Part shown: one piece after another, positions 35,955 to 44,540 of the stretch
How positions within the stretch are numbered: the first letter of the stretch is position 1
Layout: the number at the start of each line of letters is the position of its first letter
Assembly (NCBI GenBank): GCA_934464705.1
Contig: CAKSKB010000018.1
Coordinates: 1 to 64,000 of the forward strand
DNA from: an uncultured Clostridia bacterium
GTDB taxonomy: Bacteria > Bacillota > Clostridia > HGM11514
Direction of reading: 5' to 3'
Length of the DNA stretch: 64,000 nt
The notes under the pieces: generated by a model
Told to the model about the DNA's origin: nothing
Databases searched by the model: none
Seen by the model: the letters and a program-made list of their open reading frames with translations, nothing else
Made by a program: the position numbers and the translations under genes

Positions 35955-37340
35955 TTGGATAATATAGAAGCAATTTTTGAAAAATACAACGGCATTTTCA
36001 ATTGCGGGAAAAATATCGATATGATTACGAGAGAACTCGAAATCTGCGGCAAAAAATCTTACATTTTCTTTATTGACGGTTTCGCCAAAGAAAGCGTTAT
36101 TGAAAAAATACTCGAGTTTTTGCTTTCTACAGATGATTCTGCGCTCATGGAAAACGCCGATGTTTTTGCAAGACACAGGGTTCCTTATAACGAGATAGAA
36201 CTGACGGAGGATTGCGAAGCAATCAAAAAGGGCGTTTTCAGCGGTATGCTTGCGCTCTTTGTGGACGGCTTTTCAAATTGTATTCTGATAGATACGAGGG
36301 AATATCCTCAAAGAGAAACCTCCGAGCCGGAAAAAGACAAGGTTTTCAGAGGGTCGAAGGACGGATTTGTTGAAACAATTATACTCAATGCGGCGCTTAT
36401 ACGAAGAAGAATACGAATGCCCGAGCTTATGCTTGAACCGTTTACGGTTGGTGAGAGTTCAAAAACCGATGTCGCCGTTTGCTATATTGATGGGCGGGCG
36501 GACAAAAAGACGGTCGGCGAGATAAAGAGGCGTATATCAAATCTTAAAATAGACGCTCTCACGATGAATCAGCAGACCCTTTCGGACCATATTTTCAAAA
36601 CCTGCCGGTTCAATCCGTTCCCGAAAATAAAATATACAGAGCGTCCCGACACCGCTTCGGCGCAGATTCTGGAGGGCGATGTGATTATTCTGGTGGATAA
36701 TTCTCCGTCGGCGATGATAATACCGTCGAGTTTTTTCGATTTGATGGATGAGGCAAACGATTATTATTTTCCGCCGCTTACCGGAACATATCTCAGGCTC
36801 ACGAGATTTGCCGTTATGATAACAACGCTTTTTCTGACGCCGCTGTGGCTTCTGTTTGTTAAAAATCCGGGACTTTTGCCCGAAAACATGGCGTTTCTCG
36901 GCAAAAGCGATTGCGCCGTGCCGGTATTTTTGCAGCTGATAATACTTGAAGTGGCGGTAGACGGGCTTAAGCTTGCGTCGCTTTATACGCCTAATATGCT
37001 TTCAACGCCGCTTTCAATGATAGGAGCAATAGTCCTCGGCGATTTTGCGGTAAATTCAGGGCTTTTTTCGGCGGAAGCCATGCTTTATATGGCATTTGTT
37101 ACGGTTGCAAACTTTTCCATTCCGAGCTACGAAATGGGATATGCGCTTAAATTTACGAGAATCGTGCTTTTGACGGCGGTGCAGATTTTCGGAGGATGGG
37201 GGCTTATAATTGCCGCTGCCCTGATTTTTGTGCTGCTTTCGTGTTCAAAAACCGTTACGGGCAAGGGCTATATGTACCCGCTGATCCCGTTTGACGGCAA
37301 AATGCTTGCCCATAAGCTTTTCAGAATGAAAGAGGAATAA
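35955..37340 (+). CDS. spoVAF: GerA-family spore protein, SpoVAF-like
   Basis: 461 residues from TTG 35955. That start is chosen because GAGGTGA (35943-35949) is correctly spaced; no in-frame ATG is near, and a longer frame would run through the promoter and the divergent gene. The soluble half (1-280) has FRGSKDGFVETIILN, ALIRRRIRMPEL and NPFPKIKYTERPD, then the membrane half (about 285-445) with LRLTRFAVMI, LYTPNMLSTPLS and FSIPSYEMGYALKF; these fit SpoVAF better than GerAA/GerBA. SpoVAF is a minor spore inner-membrane partner of the dipicolinate channel and germination receptors. The rest of spoVA is not nearby. Confidence 0.85.
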   Translation: MDNIEAIFEKYNGIFNCGKNIDMITRELEICGKKSYIFFIDGFAKESVIEKILEFLLSTDDSALMENADVFARHRVPYNEIELTEDCEAIKKGVFSGMLALFVDGFSNCILIDTREYPQRETSEPEKDKVFRGSKDGFVETIILNAALIRRRIRMPELMLEPFTVGESSKTDVAVCYIDGRADKKTVGEIKRRISNLKIDALTMNQQTLSDHIFKTCRFNPFPKIKYTERPDTASAQILEGDVIILVDNSPSAMIIPSSFFDLMDEANDYYFPPLTGTYLRLTRFAVMITTLFLTPLWLLFVKNPGLLPENMAFLGKSDCAVPVFLQLIILEVAVDGLKLASLYTPNMLSTPLSMIGAIVLGDFAVNSGLFSAEAMLYMAFVTVANFSIPSYEMGYALKFTRIVLLTAVQIFGGWGLIIAAALIFVLLSCSKTVTGKGYMYPLIPFDGKMLAHKLFRMKEE

Positions 37341-37368
37341 AAATTTTAATAAAATCCCGAAAAAACAG

Positions 37369-37397
37369 TTGACAAACCGCGCGCAGTGTGATATAAT
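37369..37397 (+). promoter_or_regulatory. Consensus promoter of infC-rpmI-rplT
   Basis: TTGACA (37369-37374), 17 nt, TATAAT (37392-37397): a perfect sigma-A promoter, giving a leader of about 145 nt. Confidence 0.9.
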
Positions 37398-37403
37398 ATC
37401 TGA

Positions 37404-37533
37404 GTAAACGAAGAAGAAACGAGAGTTTCTCACCCTTGCGAGCGGGTTCGTCCGGGTTAATATGATGATGCAGTCGGTGCATTGTTTATATTTAACGGAT
37501 GAATTTTGTTCATCTGTTTTTTTATTAATTTTT
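37404..37533 (+). promoter_or_regulatory. infC leader with attenuator (L20-leader-like)
   Basis: The leader folds into stems and ends in a Rho-independent terminator hairpin, AACGGATGAA / TTCATCTGTT (37494-37518) plus T run to 37523, placed just before the infC ribosome site. In Firmicutes, L20 or IF3 autoregulates infC-rpmI-rplT through such a leader; the L20-binding part is not proven here. Confidence 0.6.
37494..37523 (+). terminator. Attenuator hairpin upstream of infC
   Basis: Ten-pair stem with one wobble, loop TTTTG, followed by T5. It lies between the promoter and the gene, so it can only serve attenuation. Confidence 0.75.
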
Positions 37534-37547
37534 GGAGGTGCAGTACA

Positions 37548-38063
37548 ATAGGCAAGGAACTTTTAATTAACGACGAAATCAGAGCGGCAGAGGTCAGAGT
37601 TATCGGAAGCGACGGTTCGCAGCTTGGCGTGATGAGCGGCAAGGAAGCTAAAAGGCTCGCTTACGAAAAAGACCTTGATTTGGTGGAAATTGCCCCTCAG
37701 GGCAAGCCTCCCGTATGCAAAATTATGGATTACGGCAAGTATAAGTTTGAGCAGGCAAAGCGCGAAAAAGAGGCCCGCAAGAACCAGAAAATCGTAGATA
37801 CAAAAGAAGTCAGATTTTCTCCTTCTATTGACGATCATGATTTTCAGACGAAATTTAACAATGCCGTGAAATTCCTTAAAGCCGGCGACAAGGTTAAGGT
37901 TTCGGTGCGCTTCAGAGGAAGAGAAATGCAGCATACCTCAATCGGTCAGCAGCTGTTAACTAAATTTTCCGAGCAGATCAAGGAGTACGGCTCCGTCGAT
38001 CGCCCTCCTAAAATGGAAGGCAGAAGCATGGTTATGTTTATTTCGCCCGTTGCTTCAAAATAA
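37548..38063 (+). CDS. infC: Translation initiation factor IF-3, apparent AUA start
   Basis: 171 residues, the usual IF-3 length, if translation starts at ATA 37548 (peptide M-G-K-E-L-L-I-N-D-E-I-R). GGAGG (37534-37538) is nine bases upstream. There is no ATG, GTG or TTG in this frame near the site; the next in-frame ATG, in the segment QLGVMSGKEA, would remove the conserved N-terminal end. IF-3 genes often use rare start codons (AUU in Escherichia coli) so that IF-3 limits its own synthesis. N- and C-domains are complete (LVEIAPQGKPPVCKIMDYGK and VKVSVRFRGREMQH). First gene of the ribosomal operon. Confidence 0.93.
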   Translation: MGKELLINDEIRAAEVRVIGSDGSQLGVMSGKEAKRLAYEKDLDLVEIAPQGKPPVCKIMDYGKYKFEQAKREKEARKNQKIVDTKEVRFSPSIDDHDFQTKFNNAVKFLKAGDKVKVSVRFRGREMQHTSIGQQLLTKFSEQIKEYGSVDRPPKMEGRSMVMFISPVASK

Positions 38064-38106
38064 TTTCCGGGCGTAAAAATTAATACATTGGGAAGGAGTT
38101 TTCAAT

Positions 38107-38304
38107 ATGCCTAAGCTTAAAACACATAGAGGTGCGGCTAAAAGATTTTCGCTTACTAAAAACGGTAAGGTAAAAAGAGGTAAGGCTTTCAGAAGCCACA
38201 TTCTGACCAAAAAGTCAACTAAGAGAAAAAGAGGTCTGCGTATGCCTGCTTACGCAAGCGATGCAAACACGGCAACTATCAAAAAGCTGATTCCTTATAA
38301 GTAA
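38107..38304 (+). CDS. rpmI: Ribosomal protein bL35
   Basis: 65 residues, MPKLKTHRGAAKRFSLTKNG at the start, and the basic KKSTKRKRGLR middle of bL35. GGAAGGAG site upstream. It sits between infC and rplT as in nearly all bacteria. Confidence 0.97.
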   Translation: MPKLKTHRGAAKRFSLTKNGKVKRGKAFRSHILTKKSTKRKRGLRMPAYASDANTATIKKLIPYK

Positions 38305-38333
38305 GCTTTATTAGATTTTTAGGAGGTTTTATT

Positions 38334-38687
38334 ATGGCAAGAATTAAAGGCGCTATGGCAGCCAGAAAAAGACATAAAAAAATATTGAAGCTTGCTAAGG
38401 GCTTCAGAGGTGCGCAGAGCAAGCAGTACAGAGTTGCTAAGCAGTCTGTTATGAGAGCGCTTGCTTATTCCTATGTGGGAAGAAAGCAGAGAAAGAGAGA
38501 TTTCAGAAAGCTTTGGATTGCAAGAATCAATGCCGAAGCTAAGAAGAACGGTATCACATATTCGCGTTTCATGAACGGCCTTAAGAGAGCAGGCGTTGTT
38601 ATGAACCGTAAAATGCTTTCCGAAATTGCAATTAATGATAAAGACGCTTTTGCTAAGCTGGTTGAAACCGCTAAGGCAAGCCTGTAA
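38334..38687 (+). CDS. rplT: Ribosomal protein bL20
   Basis: 117 residues with the bL20 pattern: ARIKGAMAARKRHKKILKLA, FRGAQSKQYRVAKQ, and RKRDFRKLWIARINAEAKKN. bL20 is also the usual repressor of this operon through the leader. AGGAGG precedes ATG 38334. Confidence 0.97.
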   Translation: MARIKGAMAARKRHKKILKLAKGFRGAQSKQYRVAKQSVMRALAYSYVGRKQRKRDFRKLWIARINAEAKKNGITYSRFMNGLKRAGVVMNRKMLSEIAINDKDAFAKLVETAKASL

Positions 38688-38695
38688 AATATTAC

Positions 38696-38727
38696 GGACC
38701 CATCAATCGGTGGGTTCGATATTTTTA
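38696..38727 (+). terminator. Terminator after rplT
   Basis: GGACCCATC / GGTGGGTTC hairpin with loop AATC (one wobble), then ATATTTTTAT. Confidence 0.65.
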
Positions 38728-38730
38728 TAA

Positions 38731-38870
38731 GAAGAGCCGAATTTCTGAGCAGGGAGTATAAATGAGGGAAGAAGTACTAGTGAAGAGTGAAGAAGTATGG
38801 AGGGTTTTCGGGAAGCCCGAAAATCTTCCGAAACTATTATCTTTTATCTATTCTCTGTTATCTATAAAAA
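38731..38870 (+). repeat. 140-bp direct repeat, copy 1
   Basis: Matches 39676-39815 at 135 of 140 positions (differences: c/a, t/c, g/t, c/t, g/a). It begins with the last codons and stop of the methyltransferase gene that lies downstream (RRAEFLSREYK), so this copy carries a gene remnant. It contains the palindrome GTTTTCGGG / CCCGAAAAT (loop AAG). Confidence 0.9.
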
Positions 38871-38948
38871 ATGTTTTCGCTGTCGCAAAAATGGTGAACG
38901 ATAAATAGGCAGTGAGTTGGTTGCTTTTAAATAACGGAGGTGCGTGCG

Positions 38949-39710
38949 ATGCTGATTTCAAGCAAAGAAAATAAGCTTGTTAAATATGTAAAAAAGCTTA
39001 ATAAGCGTTCTTTCCGTGATGAAACGGGGCAGTTTTTGGCTGAGGGCGAACGCCTTGTGCGTGACCTTTCTGAAAAAGGCGCTCAGATTGATTTGCTGTT
39101 TACGCTTTCGGGCTGCGATTTCGGAATATCTGCAAAAGAGAACTTTGAGGTTACCGAAAATGTACTTTCCGCTATGGCTGATACCGAAAATCCGCAGGGG
39201 GTTCTGGCGGTTGTGAAAAAGCCGGAATATACGGTTGCGGACATTTCCGACCCCGCAGTTATATGCGACAGGGTTTCTGACCCCGGCAATTTGGGTACAA
39301 TTATAAGAACCGCCGATTCGGCGGGCTTCGGTGCGGTTGTGCTTCTTCCGGGGTGTGCGGATGTATATTCGCCTAAGGTTGTGCGCTCGACCATGGGTTC
39401 GCTTTACGGAATACCGATTGTAAAATGCGGTATCGGCGATGTGAAGAAAACGGGGCTTGAAATTGTTTGTGCGGATTTGTATGAATCTTCATGTATATAT
39501 GATTACGATTTTAAAAAGCCGTTCGCCGTTGTTATAGGAAATGAGGCAAACGGCGTGTCGGATGAAATCAGAAATATCTGTGACGGCAGAATAAAAATAC
39601 CCATGCTCGGAAGCAGCGAATCGCTTAATGCTGCGGTATCGTTTGCTGTTACGGCGTATGAGTCGGTAAGACAAAGAAGAGCCGAATTTCTGAGCAGGGA
39701 GTATAAATGA
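38949..39710 (+). CDS. TrmH/SpoU-family RNA 2'-O-methyltransferase
   Basis: 253 residues from ATG 38949, eight bases after GGAGG; the GTG at 38940 overlaps that site. N-terminal substrate-binding region (KENKLVKYVKKLNKRS, FLAEGERLVRD), then the SPOUT domain with the three motifs: SDPGNLGTIIRTADSAG, FAVVIGNEANGVSDEI and IPMLGSSESLNAAVS. The trefoil knot methylates ribose on tRNA or rRNA using S-adenosylmethionine; the exact nucleotide is unknown (23S rRNA is usual for this subgroup). It is flanked by 140-bp direct repeats, whose second copy starts inside its own 3' end. The gene is intact. Confidence 0.93.
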   Translation: MLISSKENKLVKYVKKLNKRSFRDETGQFLAEGERLVRDLSEKGAQIDLLFTLSGCDFGISAKENFEVTENVLSAMADTENPQGVLAVVKKPEYTVADISDPAVICDRVSDPGNLGTIIRTADSAGFGAVVLLPGCADVYSPKVVRSTMGSLYGIPIVKCGIGDVKKTGLEIVCADLYESSCIYDYDFKKPFAVVIGNEANGVSDEIRNICDGRIKIPMLGSSESLNAAVSFAVTAYESVRQRRAEFLSREYK

Positions 39711-39815
39711 GGGAAGAAGTAATAGTGAAGAGCGAAGAAGTATGTAGGGTTTTCGGGAAGCCCGAAAATCTTCCGAAACTATTATCTTTTATTTATTCTC
39801 TATTATCTATAAAAA
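39676..39815 (+). repeat. 140-bp direct repeat, copy 2
   Basis: Begins within the last 12 codons of the methyltransferase gene and runs into the gap before dprA. The offset from copy 1 is exactly 945 nt. The remaining 100 nt to dprA hold no other clear feature. Confidence 0.9.
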
Positions 39816-39917
39816 GTTTTTCACAGTTGCAATAATCCGTTAATCGCAGTCGAAAGGTTTAACAGTACGGTTGCTTCTGAAAACATACATTATTTTTCTT
39901 GAAAAAGGACAGATTAT

Positions 39918-41018
39918 ATGCTTGAGTATTGGGTTTGGCTTTCTGAGGCTCTGTACCCGGGAGGTCAAGCGGAAAACGAGTGGATTAATTATTTTGACAG
40001 CGCCGAGGAGGTTTTCGGAGCGGCAAAAGATGAAATATCCGAAATTGAAGGGATAATGCGCTCGGAGCTTGACGCGCTTTGTCACAAAAAGCTAAAAAGA
40101 GCCGAAGAAATTGTGAAATACTGCGGCGAAAACGGAATCGAAATAATCACTTATAAAAGCGAAAAATATCCGCAGGTACTCAAGAATATTTATGCGCCTC
40201 CGGCTGTTATTTATAAAAGAGGTTCGCTTTCGGATTTTAACGGTATTCCGATGTTCACGATTGTCGGAACGAGAAAATCCACAAAGGAAGGCGAGAGAAC
40301 GGCGTATGAGTTTGCGTGCAGGCTGTCCGATGCCGGCTGCACGGTGGTCAGCGGTATGGCGGACGGCATAGATGCAGCTGCAAACCGCGGCGCAATTGCG
40401 GGTAAAACCCCTACCGTTGCGGTTCTTGGGTGCGGAGTTGATGTCGTATATCCTGCGGGAAACGCACAGCTTATGGATGACATAATTAAAAACGGTGCCG
40501 TAATCAGCGAATTTTCGCCCGGCACCAAAGCGAGAGGTCATCACTTTCCGATAAGGAACCGCATAATGGCGGCGCTCGGTATGGGTGTATTGGTGGTCGA
40601 AGCGCCCGAAAAAAGCGGAGCGCTTATTACGGCTAATCTTGCCGCTGATGACGGCAAGGATGTTTTTGCTGTTCCGGGCAGTATTTACAATTCAAATTAT
40701 GCCGGCAGCAATAATCTTATAAAATCAGGCTGTATTCCGGTGACGGAGGTTGAGGATATTGTTCCGTATCTTCCGGTTCATTTTGAACAGTCGGAAACGG
40801 TGGAACGGCAGGACATTGACGAGAAACTCGGAGCTATATCCGAGCCGATGAGCCGCCGCATTGCGGAGCTCCTTTTCTACCATAGGGAACTTCACATAGA
40901 TGAAATTGCAAGAATGATGAATATTAACGAAACACAGCTGCTGCCGTCGCTGATGATGCTTGAAGTGGACGGTATCATAAGAAAAGACGGAGGAAACAGC
41001 TATGTGTTTGTCGAATAA
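39918..41018 (+). CDS. dprA: DNA-processing protein DprA
   Basis: 366 residues. The Rossmann-like fold that binds single-stranded DNA covers about 70-290, with KYPQVLKNIYAPPAV, TIVGTRKSTKEG, VSGMADGIDAAANRGAI and FPIRNRIMAALGMGVLVVEA; the C-terminal part (about 300-366) is the winged-helix-like DML1 domain. DprA loads RecA on incoming DNA in transformation, but it is widespread in non-competent bacteria and no other competence genes are seen. AAGGA precedes ATG 39918. topA follows after 44 nt. Confidence 0.94.
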   Translation: MLEYWVWLSEALYPGGQAENEWINYFDSAEEVFGAAKDEISEIEGIMRSELDALCHKKLKRAEEIVKYCGENGIEIITYKSEKYPQVLKNIYAPPAVIYKRGSLSDFNGIPMFTIVGTRKSTKEGERTAYEFACRLSDAGCTVVSGMADGIDAAANRGAIAGKTPTVAVLGCGVDVVYPAGNAQLMDDIIKNGAVISEFSPGTKARGHHFPIRNRIMAALGMGVLVVEAPEKSGALITANLAADDGKDVFAVPGSIYNSNYAGSNNLIKSGCIPVTEVEDIVPYLPVHFEQSETVERQDIDEKLGAISEPMSRRIAELLFYHRELHIDEIARMMNINETQLLPSLMMLEVDGIIRKDGGNSYVFVE

Positions 41019-41062
41019 ATTACGCTGTCCGCAAAACGGACGGCAGACGGAGGTATAGCGGT

Positions 41063-43153
41063 ATGTCAAATTTGGTTATTGTGGAATCGCCCGCAAAGGC
41101 GAAAACAATTAAAAAATATCTTGGCAGCAACTATAAGGTTATGGCGTCAATGGGGCATATGCGCGATTTGCCCAAAAGCCAGCTCGGCGTTAATGTTGAC
41201 GGCGATTTTGAACCTAAATATATTACTATAAGAGGGAAGGGCGATCTGCTCAGCAAGCTTAAAAAAGAAGCGAAGTCAAGCAGCAAGGTCTACCTCGCAA
41301 CCGACCCTGACCGTGAAGGCGAGGCTATTTCGTGGCATCTTGCATATCTTCTGGGAATTGACCCTTCTCAGAAATGCAGAATTGCATTCAACGAAATAAC
41401 TAAAAATGCAGTTAAAAATGCAGTTAAAAATCCCAGCAGCATAAATATAGACCTTGTGAACGCGCAGCAGACAAGGCGAATCCTTGACAGGGTTGTTGGC
41501 TATCAGATAAGCCCTCTTTTCTGGAAAAAGGTTAAAAAAGGACTTTCCGCCGGCAGAGTGCAGTCTGTTGCAACAAGGCTTGTGTGTGACCGCGAGGAGG
41601 AAATCGAGAACTTTAAACCGAGAGAATACTGGTCAATTATCGCAAATCTTATGAAGGACAAGTTTAAGGTTCCGGCAAGATTTCACGGTGATAAAAACGG
41701 TAAAATTGAAATTCCGAACGGCGAAGAGGCGGCGAAAATCGTTTCGGCTCTCGAATCGGCTGAATTTATCGTAAAAACAGTTAAAAAGTCGGTTAAGAAA
41801 AAAGCTTCGCTGCCGCCGTTTACGACGAGTACAATGCAGCAGGAGGCTTCAAAAAAGTTCGGCTATACCGCCAAAAAAACCATGGCGGCGGCGCAGCAGC
41901 TTTATGAAGGCGTTGATGTCGAGGGCATCGGACTTATCGGTCTTATCACCTATATGAGAACCGACTCGCTCCGTATTTCCGACGAGGCGCAAAAGGCGGT
42001 AAGGGAGTTTATCGGCGGAAAATACGGCAAGGATTATCTTCCTTCTTCTCCACGTGTGTTCAAGGCGAAAAAGGGCGCACAGGACGCACACGAAGCAATC
42101 CGCCCCAGCGATGTTACTATTTTGCCGGAAACGGTTAAAAAATCACTTCCGACTGACCAGTACAAGCTTTATAAGCTTATTTGGGAACGCTTTGTGGCAA
42201 GTCAGATGGAAGCGGCGGTTTACGATACGATAAGCGCAGATATTTCGGCAGGGGATTATATTCTCAAAACCACCGGCGCAAAAATGAAATTCCCCGGGTT
42301 TACGGTGCTCTATAAGGAAACTGTTGAAAATCCCGATGAAAACGATATTGAGAATATAGCGAGCCTTCCCGACCTTAACGAGGGCGACACGCTCAAAAAG
42401 AAGTCCATTGATTCAAAACAGCATTTCACTACGCCTCCGCAGAGGTATTCCGAAGCGGCGCTCATAAAGGCAATGGAGGAAAACGGCATTGGCAGACCGA
42501 GCACCTACGCTCCTACGATTACAATAATCCTCCAGAGAGGATATGTCGTGAGGGAGGCAAAACTTCTTAAGCCCACAGAACTCGGAAGGGTAGTGAATGA
42601 GCTTATGAAGCAGTATTTCAAGGATATTGTCGATGTTGAGTTTACGGCGAACATGGAGTCGGAGCTTGACTATATTGAAGAAGGCAAGCTTGACTGGGTT
42701 AAGTTCCTTAAAGATTTTTACGGACCTTTCAAGGCTAATCTCGAGGTTGCGGAAAAAGCAATGGAAAAGGTTAAAATCGCCGATGAGGAATCGGATGTAG
42801 TCTGCGAAAAGTGCGGCAGAAAAATGGTGTATAAACTCGGAAGATACGGCAAGTTTCTTGCCTGCCCGGGTTTCCCGGAATGCAGAAACACGAAAACGAT
42901 TGTCGTTGATACCGGTGTTAAATGTCCGAAATGCGGCGGCAGGATTCTCGAGAAAAAGAGCCAGAAAGGCAAAAAGTATTACGGCTGCGAGAACAGTCCG
43001 AACTGCGATTTTATTTCGTGGGACGCACCTACAAACGAGAAATGCCCGGTTTGCGGCGGCATAATGTTTGAAAAGGGCTACGGAAAGAATAAGAGAAAGT
43101 ACTGCGCCGACTGCGAGGCGAAAAAACGGGCGGCGGAGGGCAAAACAAAATGA
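41063..43153 (+). CDS. topA: DNA topoisomerase I
   Basis: 696 residues. Toprim domain at the start (SNLVIVESPAKAKTIKKYLG, then ATDPDREGEAISWHL), catalytic Tyr near residue 297 in the ITYMRTDSLRIS motif, and C-terminal zinc ribbons with four-Cys clusters (C-E-K-C, C-P-K-C, C-P-V-C). Relaxes negative supercoils behind polymerases. Order dprA-topA-trmFO is conserved in Firmicutes. It overlaps trmFO by four bases (ATGA). Confidence 0.97.
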   Translation: MSNLVIVESPAKAKTIKKYLGSNYKVMASMGHMRDLPKSQLGVNVDGDFEPKYITIRGKGDLLSKLKKEAKSSSKVYLATDPDREGEAISWHLAYLLGIDPSQKCRIAFNEITKNAVKNAVKNPSSINIDLVNAQQTRRILDRVVGYQISPLFWKKVKKGLSAGRVQSVATRLVCDREEEIENFKPREYWSIIANLMKDKFKVPARFHGDKNGKIEIPNGEEAAKIVSALESAEFIVKTVKKSVKKKASLPPFTTSTMQQEASKKFGYTAKKTMAAAQQLYEGVDVEGIGLIGLITYMRTDSLRISDEAQKAVREFIGGKYGKDYLPSSPRVFKAKKGAQDAHEAIRPSDVTILPETVKKSLPTDQYKLYKLIWERFVASQMEAAVYDTISADISAGDYILKTTGAKMKFPGFTVLYKETVENPDENDIENIASLPDLNEGDTLKKKSIDSKQHFTTPPQRYSEAALIKAMEENGIGRPSTYAPTITIILQRGYVVREAKLLKPTELGRVVNELMKQYFKDIVDVEFTANMESELDYIEEGKLDWVKFLKDFYGPFKANLEVAEKAMEKVKIADEESDVVCEKCGRKMVYKLGRYGKFLACPGFPECRNTKTIVVDTGVKCPKCGGRILEKKSQKGKKYYGCENSPNCDFISWDAPTNEKCPVCGGIMFEKGYGKNKRKYCADCEAKKRAAEGKTK

Positions 43154-44442
43154 CGGTCAATGTTATAGGTGCAGGACTTGCCGGCTCTGAGGCGGCATAT
43201 CAGCTTGCAAAGCGCGGCATCGCCGTAAAGCTTTTTGAAATGAAACCGCAGAAATTCACTCCGGCTCATCACAGCGAAAAGTTTGCGGAACTTGTGTGCA
43301 GCAATTCCTTTCGTGCAAATAATCTCTCAAACGCTGTCGGGCTTCTGAAACAGGAAATGCGCATGACGGATTCGCTTATAATGCGCTGCGCCGATAAAAC
43401 GGCGGTTCCTGCCGGAGGGGCGCTGGCGGTTGACCGTGAAGGCTTTTCAAAGCTCGTTACCGATGAGATTAAAAACAATCCTCTTATTGAGGTTATCCCC
43501 GGGGAAGTGACCAAAATCAACGAGAATGAATACACAATCGTTGCAACAGGACCGCTCACATCGGACGCTCTCACGGACGAAATAAAAAGGCTTACCGGAA
43601 ATGAGGAATATCTTCATTTCTTTGACGCCGCAGCGCCGATTGTAACTTTTGAGTCGGTCGATACGGAGAAAGCGTTTAAGGCGTCAAGATACGATAAGGG
43701 TGATGCCGATTATCTCAACTGCCCCATGACGGAGGAGGAGTATAACAGGTTTTACGATGCGCTTGTAACCGCCGAAATTGCCGAACTTAAAGGATTTGAT
43801 GTGTTTGAGGGCTGTATGCCGATTGAGGTTATGGCAAAGCGGGGAAGGGACACAATGCTTTTCGGGCCGCTAAAACCTGTTGGGCTTGTGGATAAACGCA
43901 CAAATGAAAAGTCATATGCGGTGGTGCAGCTCAGGCAGGATGACGCTGTAGGAAGCCTTTACAATATCGTGGGATTTCAGACAAACCTTAAATGGGGCGA
44001 GCAAAAGAGAGTGTTCTCGATGATTCCTGGTTTGGAAAATGCAGAATTTGTGCGCTACGGCGTTATGCACAGAAATACATTTTTGAATTCGCCGAAGCTT
44101 CTCGATTACAGTTTTTCAATGAAAAAGCATCCTAAGGTATTTTTCGCCGGACAGATTACCGGGGTCGAAGGCTATGCGGAATCTACATCATCCGGCCTTA
44201 TGGCGGCGCTTCAGTGTGCGTCGGTTATATCCGGGAAGGGGACATTTTTGTTCCCGGAGGAAACCGCACTTCATGCGCTTGCCGCTTACATAAGCTGCGA
44301 AGGAATTACGAACTTCCAGCCGATGAATGTTAATTTCGGTATTATCAAACCGCTCGGAATGAAAATCAGAGGAAAACGCGAGAAAAACGAAGCGATTTCC
44401 GCACGTGCTCTCAAGGCTCTTGAAAATTTTGATGTGATATAG
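43150..44442 (+). CDS. trmFO: tRNA (uracil-54-C5) methyltransferase TrmFO, folate-dependent
   Basis: 430 residues. FAD-binding N-terminus VNVIGAGLAGSEAAYQLA, then LVCSNSFRAN and MPIEVMAKRGRDTMLFGPLKP, and the conserved GYAESTSSGLMAA segment. The enzyme makes m5U54 in the T-loop of tRNAs using methylenetetrahydrofolate and reduced flavin, replacing the S-adenosylmethionine enzyme TrmA of Gram-negatives. A strong terminator follows the stop. Confidence 0.96.
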   Translation: MTVNVIGAGLAGSEAAYQLAKRGIAVKLFEMKPQKFTPAHHSEKFAELVCSNSFRANNLSNAVGLLKQEMRMTDSLIMRCADKTAVPAGGALAVDREGFSKLVTDEIKNNPLIEVIPGEVTKINENEYTIVATGPLTSDALTDEIKRLTGNEEYLHFFDAAAPIVTFESVDTEKAFKASRYDKGDADYLNCPMTEEEYNRFYDALVTAEIAELKGFDVFEGCMPIEVMAKRGRDTMLFGPLKPVGLVDKRTNEKSYAVVQLRQDDAVGSLYNIVGFQTNLKWGEQKRVFSMIPGLENAEFVRYGVMHRNTFLNSPKLLDYSFSMKKHPKVFFAGQITGVEGYAESTSSGLMAALQCASVISGKGTFLFPEETALHALAAYISCEGITNFQPMNVNFGIIKPLGMKIRGKREKNEAISARALKALENFDVI

Positions 44443-44445
44443 ATT

Positions 44446-44475
44446 AAAGAGGGAGAAAAAATTCCCTCTTTTTTT
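44446..44475 (+). terminator. Terminator after trmFO
   Basis: AAAGAGGGA / TTCCCTCTTT with loop GAAAAAA and T7. Confidence 0.9.
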
Positions 44476-44540
44476 GAACCTTTTTAAAAGTTGCGGCAAT
44501 ATATAAGTGAAACACCGGAAAACGAAAGGAGGAATCGGAA

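Noticed and set aside
37404..37533. A T-box in the infC leader
   Set aside because: No specifier-loop or AGGGTGG-like T-box motif is seen; the L20-leader type fits the operon better.
41019..41062. Small stem CTGTCCG / CGGACGG between dprA and topA, as a terminator
   Set aside because: It is short and not followed by T residues; topA has no separate clear promoter.
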